Assembly: GCF_004328625.1 (NCBI RefSeq)
Contig: NZ_CP032229.1
Location: forward strand, 4,092,001-4,156,000
DNA from: Streptomyces seoulensis
Lineage (GTDB): Bacteria > Actinomycetota > Actinomycetes > Streptomycetales > Streptomycetaceae
DNA: 64,000 bases
Reading direction: 5' to 3'
Below the pieces are notes generated by a model. It ran no database searches, was not told the origin of the DNA, and saw only the letters and a list, made by a program, of their open reading frames with translations. Each line of letters opens with the position of its first letter. Positions within the stretch are counted from its first letter, which is position 1. Positions 1 through 7,139 of the stretch are shown here, piece after piece. The translations under genes and the position numbers were made by a program.

Positions 1-588
1 AAGATCCAGACACAGAGCCGGGCGGCGGCCGACGCGGCACCGGCGGTGCACCTGGCCGGGACCGTCGTCACCGGCGGAGTCGCCTTCAAGCTGGACATGC
101 GGCTGAAGTCCGGCGGCGGCAGCGGCTCGGTGACCTCCAAGGGCTCCACCTTCCAGCTGCTGCGCGTCGGCGACGAGCTGTACGTCAAGGCCGACGCCGC
201 CTTCTGGAACCACGGCGGTGACACCTCCGCCGCGGGCAAGCTGGACGGCAAGTACGTGAAGGTCCCCCAGAAGGACCCGGCGTACCAGAAGTTCAGCGGC
301 CTCACCGAGAAGGACGTCCTGCTGCCCGCGCTGCTCACCCTGCACGGCGAGCTGGCCACGGCCGGCCACCACACCCAGGCCGGCACCCGCACCATCCGGG
401 TCACCGGCGACGGCGGCCCCGGCGGCACCCTCGACGTCTCCCTGGAGGGCAAGCCGTACCCGCTGCGCCTGGTGCGCGGCGGCGGCGCCGGCACGCTCAC
501 CTTCTCCGAGTGGGGCAAGGACTTCCCCGCCGCCGAGCCCGCCAAGAACGACACGGTCGACTACGGCGGCCAACTGCCGGGCTCCTAG
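1..588 (+). CDS. Putative LppX/LprG-like lipoprotein, 5'-truncated by the window edge
   Basis: The frame is open from base 1, so the true start, signal peptide and lipobox lie outside the window. The visible 195 residues have no membrane segment and alternate short polar beta-strand-like stretches (VTGGVAFKLDMRLKSGG, LLRVGDELYVKADAAFW, GTLDVSLEGKPYPLRLVRGG). This is the pattern of actinobacterial LppX/LolA-type lipoproteins with one-sided half-barrel folds. The family call is inference from that pattern and from a C-terminal line typical of Streptomyces secreted lipoproteins. A role in binding a lipid or other hydrophobic ligand outside the membrane is possible but unproven. It converges on the next gene with only 12 bases between them. 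Confidence 0.6.
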   Translation, partial: KIQTQSRAAADAAPAVHLAGTVVTGGVAFKLDMRLKSGGGSGSVTSKGSTFQLLRVGDELYVKADAAFWNHGGDTSAAGKLDGKYVKVPQKDPAYQKFSGLTEKDVLLPALLTLHGELATAGHHTQAGTRTIRVTGDGGPGGTLDVSLEGKPYPLRLVRGGGAGTLTFSEWGKDFPAAEPAKNDTVDYGGQLPGS

Positions 589-600
589 GGTCTGTCGACC

Positions 601-1131
601 TCAGCCCCGCTTGCGTCGCCGGGCCAGGAGCCTCGGCAGCGCGGCCGGTACCGGCACGCGGGTGGTGGCCGGGGTGGGCAGCGGGGGCTCGGCCAGGCTG
701 CCGGTGGGGGGCGGCTCCACCTGACCGGTGGGGACCAGGCGCAGCACCGTACAGTCACGCGCCCAGCGGGCCGGGATCTCCTCTGCGCCCGGGGCGTTGA
801 GCCGCTTGCCCTTCAACTCCGCGACGGCGGCCTGCCATTCGGGCGAGGCCGGGTCCAGCCGGTGGACGCTCGCCCGCCAGGTGACGAGCCGGCCGCCCTT
901 GTCCTTGCTGCGCACCGCGACCTCGGCCGCGCCGCCGTCGGTGAGAGCGGGCAGCGGCTGCTCGCCGGGACCGTCGCCGACCAGCAGGGCCGCGCCCTCG
1001 TGCCAGACGTGCCAGAGCGGGCGGGCGGCGGGCGCGTCGGCGCCCCGGACCCAGATCAGGCCGGACTTCTTGGTGGCCTCCTCGATGAGGGCCTGGTCGA
1101 AAAGGGCCTGGGCGGGCGGCTCACTGCTCAT
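601..1131 (-). CDS. Conserved hypothetical protein, possibly PPOX/split-barrel like
   Basis: This is a 176-residue cytoplasmic protein without membrane segments. The body (about residues 20-135) has the strand pattern of a flavin-reductase-like split barrel: SGLIWVRG, PLWHVWHEGAALLVGDGPGE, AEVAVRSKDKGGRLVTWRASVHRL. A basic Pro-rich tail follows and ends in RRRKRG. The split-barrel assignment is a guess from the pattern; no flavin-binding residue can be confirmed by eye. It lies just downstream of corA on the same strand (23 bases) and is probably cotranscribed with it. Confidence 0.6.
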   Translation of the reverse strand: MSSEPPAQALFDQALIEEATKKSGLIWVRGADAPAARPLWHVWHEGAALLVGDGPGEQPLPALTDGGAAEVAVRSKDKGGRLVTWRASVHRLDPASPEWQAAVAELKGKRLNAPGAEEIPARWARDCTVLRLVPTGQVEPPPTGSLAEPPLPTPATTRVPVPAALPRLLARRRKRG

Positions 1132-1154
1132 GCGCCCAGCCTATCCAGCGGCGC

Positions 1155-2273
1155 TCAGAGCCAGCCGTTGCGCTTCAGCGTGCGGTGGATGCCCAGACAC
1201 AGAACGACCGTGACGCTCATGATCACCGGGTAGCCGTACTTCCAGTGCAGCTCGGGCATGTACTTGAAGTTCATGCCGTAGACCCCGCACACCATGGTGG
1301 GTACGGCGATGATCGCGGCCCAGGCGGTGATCTTGCGCATGTCCTCGTTCTGCGCGACGGACGCCTGCGCCAGGTTGGCCTGGAGGATCGAGTTCAGCAG
1401 TTCGTCGAAGCCCATGACCTGCTCGTGCACCCGGGCCACGTGGTCGGCGACGTCACGGAAGTACTTCTGGATGTCAGGGTCGACCAGCCGCATCGGCCGC
1501 TCGCTCAGCAGCTGCATCGGGCGCTGGAGCGGGGCGACCGCGCGCTTGAACTCCAGTACCTCGCGCTTGAGCTGGTAGATCCGGGCCGAGTCGACACCGC
1601 GCGAGACGCCGCCGTTGCGGCCGGGGGAGAAGACCTCCGTCTCCACCTCGTCGATGTCGTCCTGCACCGAGTCCGCGACCGCGATATAGCCGTCCACCAC
1701 GTGGTCGGCGATGGCGTGCAGCACCGCCGAGGGGCCCTTGGCGAGCAGCTCGGGGTCCTCCTGGAGCCGGTGGCGCAGCGCCCGCAGCGAGCCCTGGCCG
1801 CCGTGCCGCACGGTGATGAAGAAGTCCCGGCCGGTGAAGCACATGACCTCACCGGTGTCGATGACCTCGCTGCTGGCGGTGAGCTGGTCGTGCTCGACGT
1901 AGTGGACGGTCTTGAACACGGTGAACAGGGAGTCGTCGTACCGCTCCAGCTTCGGCCGCTGATGGGCCTGGACGGCGTCCTCCACGGCCAGCGGGTGGAG
2001 TCCGAAGGCGCTCGCGATGCCGGCGAACTCGGCCTCGGTCGGCTCGTGCAGGCCGATCCACACGAAGCCGCCGTCCCGGCGCACCTCGCGCATCGCCTCC
2101 TGCGGGCTGAGGGTGCGTCCGCTCTCCAGCCGGGCGCCGTCGCGGTAGACGGCGCAGTCGACCACGGCCGAGGACGTGGTGGTGTCGGGCTCGAAGGGAG
2201 CGGCCGCCTCCTTGCGCGGGAGGGGGCGGCTGGACGGTCGGACCACGGCTCGCAGGTCGCGGATCATCGACAT
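1155..2273 (-). CDS. corA: Magnesium/cobalt transporter CorA
   Basis: CorA channels carry Mg2+ (and Co2+/Ni2+) across the cytoplasmic membrane as pentamers. This 372-residue protein has the expected order: an alpha/beta N-terminal cytoplasmic domain, a long helical stalk (around residues 180-300), and two C-terminal membrane segments. The signature YGMN follows the first of these segments (VCGVYGMNFKYMPEL). The second segment is PVIMSVTVVLCLGI, followed by a short basic tail. The start at 2273 was chosen because GAAGGAG lies seven bases upstream; the longer open frame upstream lacks family features. It is transcribed away from the SUFU gene. Confidence 0.93.
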   Translation of the reverse strand: MSMIRDLRAVVRPSSRPLPRKEAAAPFEPDTTTSSAVVDCAVYRDGARLESGRTLSPQEAMREVRRDGGFVWIGLHEPTEAEFAGIASAFGLHPLAVEDAVQAHQRPKLERYDDSLFTVFKTVHYVEHDQLTASSEVIDTGEVMCFTGRDFFITVRHGGQGSLRALRHRLQEDPELLAKGPSAVLHAIADHVVDGYIAVADSVQDDIDEVETEVFSPGRNGGVSRGVDSARIYQLKREVLEFKRAVAPLQRPMQLLSERPMRLVDPDIQKYFRDVADHVARVHEQVMGFDELLNSILQANLAQASVAQNEDMRKITAWAAIIAVPTMVCGVYGMNFKYMPELHWKYGYPVIMSVTVVLCLGIHRTLKRNGWL

Positions 2274-2732
2274 GGGCAGGCTCCTTCGCGGGCGGGCAAC
2301 GAAAGTGCGCCTGCGACGGGTGGAACTACCCGGAATGGGGACGTTCGGACTGCATACGTTTGGCACGTCCACAAAGCGGGGAGCACCGCACCGTCGCGGT
2401 GGCGACTTCGCTACTGATGCAGGACTGAGTCAGATCAGGCAGATCAGGCAAAGCGAAACGAAGTGCTCTTCCGGACGGCGAAGCGAACGAAAAGGTGGCG
2501 GTCGGCCAGGAATGACATCAACAGCCGGAAGAGCGAGTGGTACTGCACGGTCGACTTCGATCCATGACAGCCCCACCTCCTCCGGCCGGTCCCTCGTAAG
2601 GGAGTCTCATCGGCGTCGGGGACTCGACGGCGAGCATGTGCACGCGGCCCCGAACCACCGGCTCAGCGTAGCAGCAGCCCATCGTGTCAAGGCGCAGCTT
2701 TGCCTGCCGCTGACGAGATCTATGCTCACCGC
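2274..2732. other. Intergenic region between divergent genes
   Basis: About 460 bases with no supported gene. It separates the divergent corA and SUFU-domain genes. Visible structure: a short direct repeat (CAGATCAGG twice near 2437-2455) and a 10-base inverted repeat, GCTCTTCCGG at 2465-2474 and CCGGAAGAGC at 2525-2534, with 50 bases between arms. Neither has an obvious function. The SUFU-gene promoter is at the right edge. I could not assign a corA promoter with confidence. Confidence 0.5.
2700..2726 (+). promoter_or_regulatory. Probable leaderless promoter of the SUFU-domain gene
   Basis: The hexamer TATGCT at 2721-2726 is followed by six bases and then the ATG. That puts the expected transcription start on the start codon itself. 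The upstream TTGCCT (2700-2705) is a weak -35 with a short 15-base spacer. No ribosome binding site precedes the ATG, which fits leaderless translation. Confidence 0.5.
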
Positions 2733-3317
2733 ATGGTTGATGTTCTTCCTCTGGTCGAGGCGCGGCTGAACTCGGCGCTCGGTGAACCGGACGCGCGTGC
2801 CTCGGTCACCTTCCTCGGCGCCGACCGCATCGAGGTGCTGCGCTTCCAGGAGGGGGACGTGGTCCGCTACGCCACGCTCGGCATGTCGGCGCACCCCATG
2901 AGCGACCCCACGGCCATGGTCGCCGACCCCGTGGAGGGGCCGCGTGCCGAGCTGGTCCTCTCCGTCCGCGCCGGCGTCACCGACACCGGTCCGGTGCTCC
3001 GTCCGCTCGCCGTGCTCGCCGCGTCCCCGCAGGTCGAGGGGGTCGTCGTGGCACCCGGTGCCTCACTGGACGTGGGGGAACCGCTGTGGCCCGGGGCGCC
3101 CTTCACCTCGGTACTGGTGGGGGAGCCGGGCGGGCTGGTGGAGGACCTGGAGCTGGACGCCCCGCTGGACCCGGTGCGCTTCCTGCCGCTGCTGCCGATG
3201 ACCCCGAACGAGGCCGCGTGGAAGCGGGTGCACGGCGCGGGGGCGCTCCAGGAGCGGTGGCTCACCCACGGCACGGATCTGCGCGACCCGAACCGCGCGT
3301 CCGTCCCGCTGGGGTGA
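2733..3317 (+). CDS. Suppressor-of-fused (SUFU) domain protein
   Basis: This 194-residue soluble protein reads as a bacterial SUFU-domain protein. It has an N-terminal helix (VLPLVEARLNSALG), then ATLGMSAHPM and the AELVLSVRAG strand. The C-terminal half carries FLPLLPMTPNEAAWKRVHGAGAL, matching the 'calllP(I/M)t..E.....G...L' signature of the family. In bacteria these proteins are of unknown role, often seen near toxin-immunity genes, but no toxin gene is visible here. The ATG at 2733 is preferred because a -10 box sits six bases before it. Confidence 0.8.
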   Translation: MVDVLPLVEARLNSALGEPDARASVTFLGADRIEVLRFQEGDVVRYATLGMSAHPMSDPTAMVADPVEGPRAELVLSVRAGVTDTGPVLRPLAVLAASPQVEGVVVAPGASLDVGEPLWPGAPFTSVLVGEPGGLVEDLELDAPLDPVRFLPLLPMTPNEAAWKRVHGAGALQERWLTHGTDLRDPNRASVPLG

Positions 3318-3434
3318 GCAAGCTCACCAAGTGCCGTGCCGGAGCGCGGAGTTGACCGGACCCCGGAACCGGGCCGGGGCCGTACGGGTGATCGTCCTTG
3401 ACGTGCGGCGGCCGGGGTAGGACCGTGGGGCCCT

Positions 3435-4082
3435 ATGAGGGGCGAACCCAGTTGCCCGAGGTGTGGTGGCCGGGTCCGGGCTCCCGGTCTCTTCGCCGAC
3501 ACGTGGCAGTGCGACGCGCACGGCGCGGTGTATCCGCTGCAGCCCGTGATCCCGCCCGGCGTCGAGGCGCTCACCGCCGTGACGCAGCGCACCCGGGTCC
3601 CGTTGTGGATGCCGTGGCCGCTGCCGGTCGGCTGGCTGTTCACCGGCGTCGGCTACGCGGGTGACGCCCCCGGCGGCGGCCGGGCCACCGTCGTGGCCTG
3701 CTCCGGACCCGGCCCGCTCGGCGGTCCGGGCGAACTGATCCTCGTCGCCGAGGAACTGGGCGTCGGCCTCGGCGCGCGCTACGCGGGCCTGGACGGCCCA
3801 GACCCCGGCCCCTACCTGGACATGGAGAAGCCCCCGCAGGCCAAGGTGCTGGCGGCCGGCCGTCCCACCCCGCTCTGGCACGTCGACGGCGCCCCGGACG
3901 ACCGCGCCGTCTTCGCCGGCGAGGCGCTCGGCGTCTGGCTGTGGGCGGTCACCTGGCCCGCGCAGTCCGGCCTGCTGATGTACGACGAGCTGGTGCTGAC
4001 CGACCTGCGGGACGCGGGCCCCGAGGTGGATCTGGTGCCCTGCGGGGCGCTCTCGCCCCGGCTGATGCGGCCCGACCTGTAG
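3435..4082 (+). CDS. DUF6758-like protein with N-terminal zinc ribbon
   Basis: This 215-residue protein begins with CPRCGG and, about 20 residues later, CDAHG. The spacing suggests a small zinc-binding knuckle. The rest is hydrophobic-rich without a clear membrane helix: PLWMPWPLPVGWLFTGVGYAGDAPGGGRATVVACSG, then PTPLWHVDGAPDDRAVFAGEALGVWLWAVTWP. I recognise it as a conserved Streptomyces family of unknown function (DUF6758). It lies in a run of same-strand genes with SUFU, PHP and MarC. Confidence 0.7.
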   Translation: MRGEPSCPRCGGRVRAPGLFADTWQCDAHGAVYPLQPVIPPGVEALTAVTQRTRVPLWMPWPLPVGWLFTGVGYAGDAPGGGRATVVACSGPGPLGGPGELILVAEELGVGLGARYAGLDGPDPGPYLDMEKPPQAKVLAAGRPTPLWHVDGAPDDRAVFAGEALGVWLWAVTWPAQSGLLMYDELVLTDLRDAGPEVDLVPCGALSPRLMRPDL

Positions 4083-4175
4083 GGGGCGCCTCCGGGGAGC
4101 GGGGGTGACAGGCATGCCGCGGGCGCGGCTATCCTTGGGTGTCCTCACCGTCCCCGCGAGCCGTCTGGAGCAGCC

Positions 4176-5033
4176 GTGCGCATCGACCTGCACTGCCACT
4201 CCGCCGCCTCCGACGGCACGGACACCCCGGCCGGGCTGATGCGCGCGGCCGCCGCTGCCGGACTGGACGTGGTCGCGCTGACCGACCACGACACCACCCG
4301 TGGGTACGCCGAAGCGCTGGCCGCGCTCCCCGAGGGGCTCACCCTCGTCACCGGCGCCGAACTCTCCTGCCGGATCGACGGCGTCTCCCTGCATCTGCTG
4401 GCCTACCTCTTCGACCCCGAGGAGCCCGCCCTGCTCGCCGAGCGCGAGCTGGTCCGGGACGACCGGGTGCCGCGCGCCCACGCGATGATCGCCAAGCTGA
4501 ACGCGCTCGGCGTACCGGTCACCTGGGAGCAGGTCGAGCGGATCGCCGCCGGGGGCACGGTGGGCCGGCCGCACCTCGCGTCCGCGCTGGTGGAGCTGGG
4601 TGTCGTACCGACCGTGAGCGACGCGTTCACGCCCGCGTGGCTGGCCGACGGCGGGCGGGCCCACGTCGACAAGCACGAGACCGATCCGCTGGAGGCGATC
4701 CGGCTGGTGAAGGGCGCGGGCGGCGTGACCGTCCTCGCCCACCCGGCCGCCGCCAAGCGCGGGCACACGGTGCCGCCGGAGGCGATCGCCGCGATGGCCG
4801 CCGCCGGACTCGACGGGCTGGAAGCAGACCACGCCGAGCAGGACCAGGACACCCGCACCCGGCTGCGCGGCCTCGCCGGGGACCTGGACCTGCTGGTCAC
4901 CGGCTCCTCGGACTACCACGGCACCCGCAAGACCATCGCACTCGGCGAGAACACCACCGACCCCGAGGTCTACGGCGAGATCATCCGCCGGGCGACCGGC
5001 GCCTTCCCCGTCCCGGGGACCGGCGGGGCCTGA
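4176..5033 (+). CDS. PHP-domain phosphoesterase
   Basis: PHP proteins are metal-dependent phosphoesterases. The stand-alone form resembles RNase AM/YciV, which hydrolyses 3',5'-nucleoside bisphosphates. The 285 residues show the metal-binding motifs in order: HCHS at residues 6-9 after the initial RIDL, TDHD near residue 36, a Glu in GAELS, an AHP motif near 190, and SSDYHG near 245. The GTG start at 4176 has GGAG five bases upstream. It is followed by marC after about 130 bases. Confidence 0.88.
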   Translation: MRIDLHCHSAASDGTDTPAGLMRAAAAAGLDVVALTDHDTTRGYAEALAALPEGLTLVTGAELSCRIDGVSLHLLAYLFDPEEPALLAERELVRDDRVPRAHAMIAKLNALGVPVTWEQVERIAAGGTVGRPHLASALVELGVVPTVSDAFTPAWLADGGRAHVDKHETDPLEAIRLVKGAGGVTVLAHPAAAKRGHTVPPEAIAAMAAAGLDGLEADHAEQDQDTRTRLRGLAGDLDLLVTGSSDYHGTRKTIALGENTTDPEVYGEIIRRATGAFPVPGTGGA

Positions 5034-5161
5034 GCCCTCCGCGTCACCCCGCTGCTTTTCCCCTCACCCGATCACCCGCACGTCCGCCGTGCGCGCCCGT
5101 CTCCTGCCCCCAGGGGGCTCGGGGCGCCGCGCGGCGGTGGCTTCATCATGCAAGGCACACG

Positions 5162-5767
5162 ATGTTCGACCTCGCCGTCTTCGGCTCCCTGTTCCTGACC
5201 CTCTTCGTCATCATGGACCCGCCGGGGATCACCCCGATCTTCCTCGCCCTCACCGCCGGGCGGCCCGCCAAGGTCCAGAAGCGGATGGCCTTCCAGGCCG
5301 TCTGTGTGGCGGGCGGGGTCATCGCCGTGTTCGGCGTCCTCGGCCACCAGATCCTCGACTACCTGCACGTCTCGGTCCCCGCGCTGATGATCGCGGGTGG
5401 ACTGCTGCTCCTGCTGATCGCGCTCGACCTGCTCACCGGCAAGACCGACGAGCCCAAGCAGACCAAGGACGTCAATGTCGCCCTGGTCCCGCTGGGCATG
5501 CCGCTGCTCGCCGGTCCCGGCGCGATCGTCTCGGTGATCCTGGCCGTGCAGAAGGCCGGAAGTGTCGCCACGCAGGTCTCGGTGTGGGCGGCGATCCTCG
5601 CCATCCATGTCGTGCTGTGGCTGGTGATGCGTTACTCGCTGCTGGTCATCAAGGTCATCAAGGACGGCGGTGTCGTCCTGGTGACCAGGCTCGCGGGCAT
5701 GATGCTCTCCGCGATCGCCGTGCAGCAGATCATCAACGGGGTCACTCAGGTGATCCGGGGGAGCTGA
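5162..5767 (+). CDS. marC: MarC-family integral membrane protein
   Basis: This 201-residue protein has six hydrophobic segments and the family landmarks: an N-terminal helix running into IMDPPGITPIFLALT, and a mid-protein PLGMPLLAGPGAI repeat-like motif. The two halves carry the related P-x-G-x-x-P/G elements expected from internal duplication. MarC proteins sit in the cytoplasmic membrane; their substrate is unknown, and the early link to antibiotic resistance was withdrawn. Its stop codon lies inside a long hairpin. Confidence 0.9.
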   Translation: MFDLAVFGSLFLTLFVIMDPPGITPIFLALTAGRPAKVQKRMAFQAVCVAGGVIAVFGVLGHQILDYLHVSVPALMIAGGLLLLLIALDLLTGKTDEPKQTKDVNVALVPLGMPLLAGPGAIVSVILAVQKAGSVATQVSVWAAILAIHVVLWLVMRYSLLVIKVIKDGGVVLVTRLAGMMLSAIAVQQIINGVTQVIRGS

Positions 5768-5790
5768 GGCTCGGCCTCGGCTCCCCCGGA
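5754..5790. terminator. Hairpin at the marC 3' end (bidirectional)
   Basis: A 17-bp stem (5754-5770 with 5774-5790, one G-U type mismatch, three-base loop) spans the marC stop codon. It lies between convergent genes, so it can end transcription from both sides. There is no T run. Confidence 0.65.
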
Positions 5791-5812
5791 AGGCTTGAGT
5801 GCGTCGTGCGCC

Positions 5813-5968
5813 CTATGAGGCCGGGCAGCCTTCAGCGGGGCGGATCCACAGGCGCTGGCCGATGGCGGCCGCCTGCTGCACGATCCGGTTGACGGAGGCG
5901 GCGTCCACGACGGTGCTGTCCACGGTCGAGCCGTCGACCTCGTCGAGTCGCATGATTTCGAAGCGCAT
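5813..5968 (-). CDS. Small conserved actinobacterial protein (51 aa)
   Basis: This short gene encodes 51 residues, MRFEIMRLDEVDG through RLWIRPAEGCPAS. It has good spacing to a GGGAGAAG ribosome binding site. The sequence has the regular look of a genuine small protein (VDSTVVDAASVNRIVQQAAAIG) and I recall close relatives in other streptomycetes. No function is known to me. It has its own promoter-like sequence upstream and converges with marC. Confidence 0.75.
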   Translation of the reverse strand: MRFEIMRLDEVDGSTVDSTVVDAASVNRIVQQAAAIGQRLWIRPAEGCPAS

Positions 5969-6042
5969 GAAGGCTTCTCCCTTCGTCTGGTCATCCTCCA
6001 GAGGAGAACTACTGGTGTGCGACGAGTTGTCGCGGTGTCACA

Positions 6043-6070
6043 TGTCTAGACAACGAACTGCCCACCGCAA
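6043..6070 (-). promoter_or_regulatory. Candidate promoter for the 51-aa gene
   Basis: On the minus strand, TTGCGG (6070-6065) and TAGACA (6048-6043) are separated by 16 bases. This is close to a vegetative promoter, about 75 bases before the start codon, in an unusually AT-rich patch. Confidence 0.4.
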
Positions 6071-6181
6071 ACATTCCCTACGCTAAGGAAATTTTTTCAC
6101 GGGCTAATTACTGTCCGGTAAAAAGACCGCGCGACGGGACTGACGGGGACCGGTTGTGTTCGCAGCGTGACGGCCGGGACA

Positions 6182-7084
6182 ATGGACCCGATGAACGAAG
6201 ACCTGGCGGCTCTGGGTGCCCGCATCGACCACACCAACGAACTGCTCCAACGCATGCTCGTCGAGGTGGCGAAGACACCCTCCACCCACGCGATCTTCGT
6301 GGACGCGGGCTATCTCTACGCGGCAGCCGGCCGGCTGGTGGCCGGCACCGAGGACCGCCGCGCCTTCGACCTGGACGCCGAGGGCCTGATCGACGCGCTC
6401 ATCGACAAGGCCCGCTCGATCTTCGCCGACAGCCGCCTGCTGCGCGTGTACTGGTACGACGGCGCCCGGCGCCGCATCCACACCGCCGAGCAGCAGTCGA
6501 TCGCCGAGCTGCCCGACGTCAAGGTCCGCCTCGGCAACCTCAACGCGCACAACCAGCAGAAGGGCGTCGACTCCCTGATCCGCACCGACCTGGAGTCCCT
6601 CGCCCGCCACCGCGCCATCAGCGACGCGGCACTGCTCGGCGGCGACGAGGACCTCGTCTCGGCGGTCGAGGCGGCGCAGGGGTACGGGGCGCGGGTCCAT
6701 CTGTGGGGCATCGAGGCGCCCGAGGGCCGCAACCAGGCCGAGCCGCTGCTGTGGGAGGTCGACAGCCAGCGCACCTTCGACCTGGAGTTCTGCAAGCCGT
6801 ACGTCTCCCGCCGCACGGCCGCCGCCTACGAGGCCACGGGCAACCGGCCCACCCGCGAGGACGTGCGGTTCGTCGGCGCCCAGATCGCGGCGAAGTGGCT
6901 GGTCTCGCGGGGCCGGGACAGCCTGATGGAGCTTCTCCCCGGCCACCCGTACCTGCCCGGCTCGGTCGACCAGGACCTCCTGGTCGAGGCGGAGGGGCTG
7001 CTCCAGTACTCCCTGCGCGGCCAGGCCGACCTCCGCCGGTCCCTGCGGGACGGCTTCTGGGAGCACTTGCAGACGCAGTACTGA
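6182..7084 (+). CDS. NYN-domain (PIN-like) putative ribonuclease
   Basis: This 300-residue protein starts with a short helical region, then an NYN fold of the PIN-like superfamily. The acidic residues expected for a metal-dependent RNase are visible: FVDAGYLY (near residue 38), KGVDSLIRTDL (near 125) and LLGGDEDLVSAVE (near 155). The C-terminal third (about 200-300) is helical and probably a regulatory or binding region. The ATG at 6182 is one of three nearby choices (GTG 6167, ATG 6191); it matches the start I recall for relatives. A strong terminator follows immediately. Confidence 0.83.
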   Translation: MDPMNEDLAALGARIDHTNELLQRMLVEVAKTPSTHAIFVDAGYLYAAAGRLVAGTEDRRAFDLDAEGLIDALIDKARSIFADSRLLRVYWYDGARRRIHTAEQQSIAELPDVKVRLGNLNAHNQQKGVDSLIRTDLESLARHRAISDAALLGGDEDLVSAVEAAQGYGARVHLWGIEAPEGRNQAEPLLWEVDSQRTFDLEFCKPYVSRRTAAAYEATGNRPTREDVRFVGAQIAAKWLVSRGRDSLMELLPGHPYLPGSVDQDLLVEAEGLLQYSLRGQADLRRSLRDGFWEHLQTQY

Positions 7085-7088
7085 CAAA

Positions 7089-7131
7089 CAGTGAGGCCCG
7101 GTCCCCCTCGACGGGGGACCGGGCCTCACTG
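7089..7131. terminator. Strong bidirectional terminator
   Basis: A perfect 19-bp stem (7089-7107 with 7113-7131) with a five-base loop lies between the convergent NYN and helicase genes. Confidence 0.85.
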
Positions 7132-7139
7132 GCTGGTGC

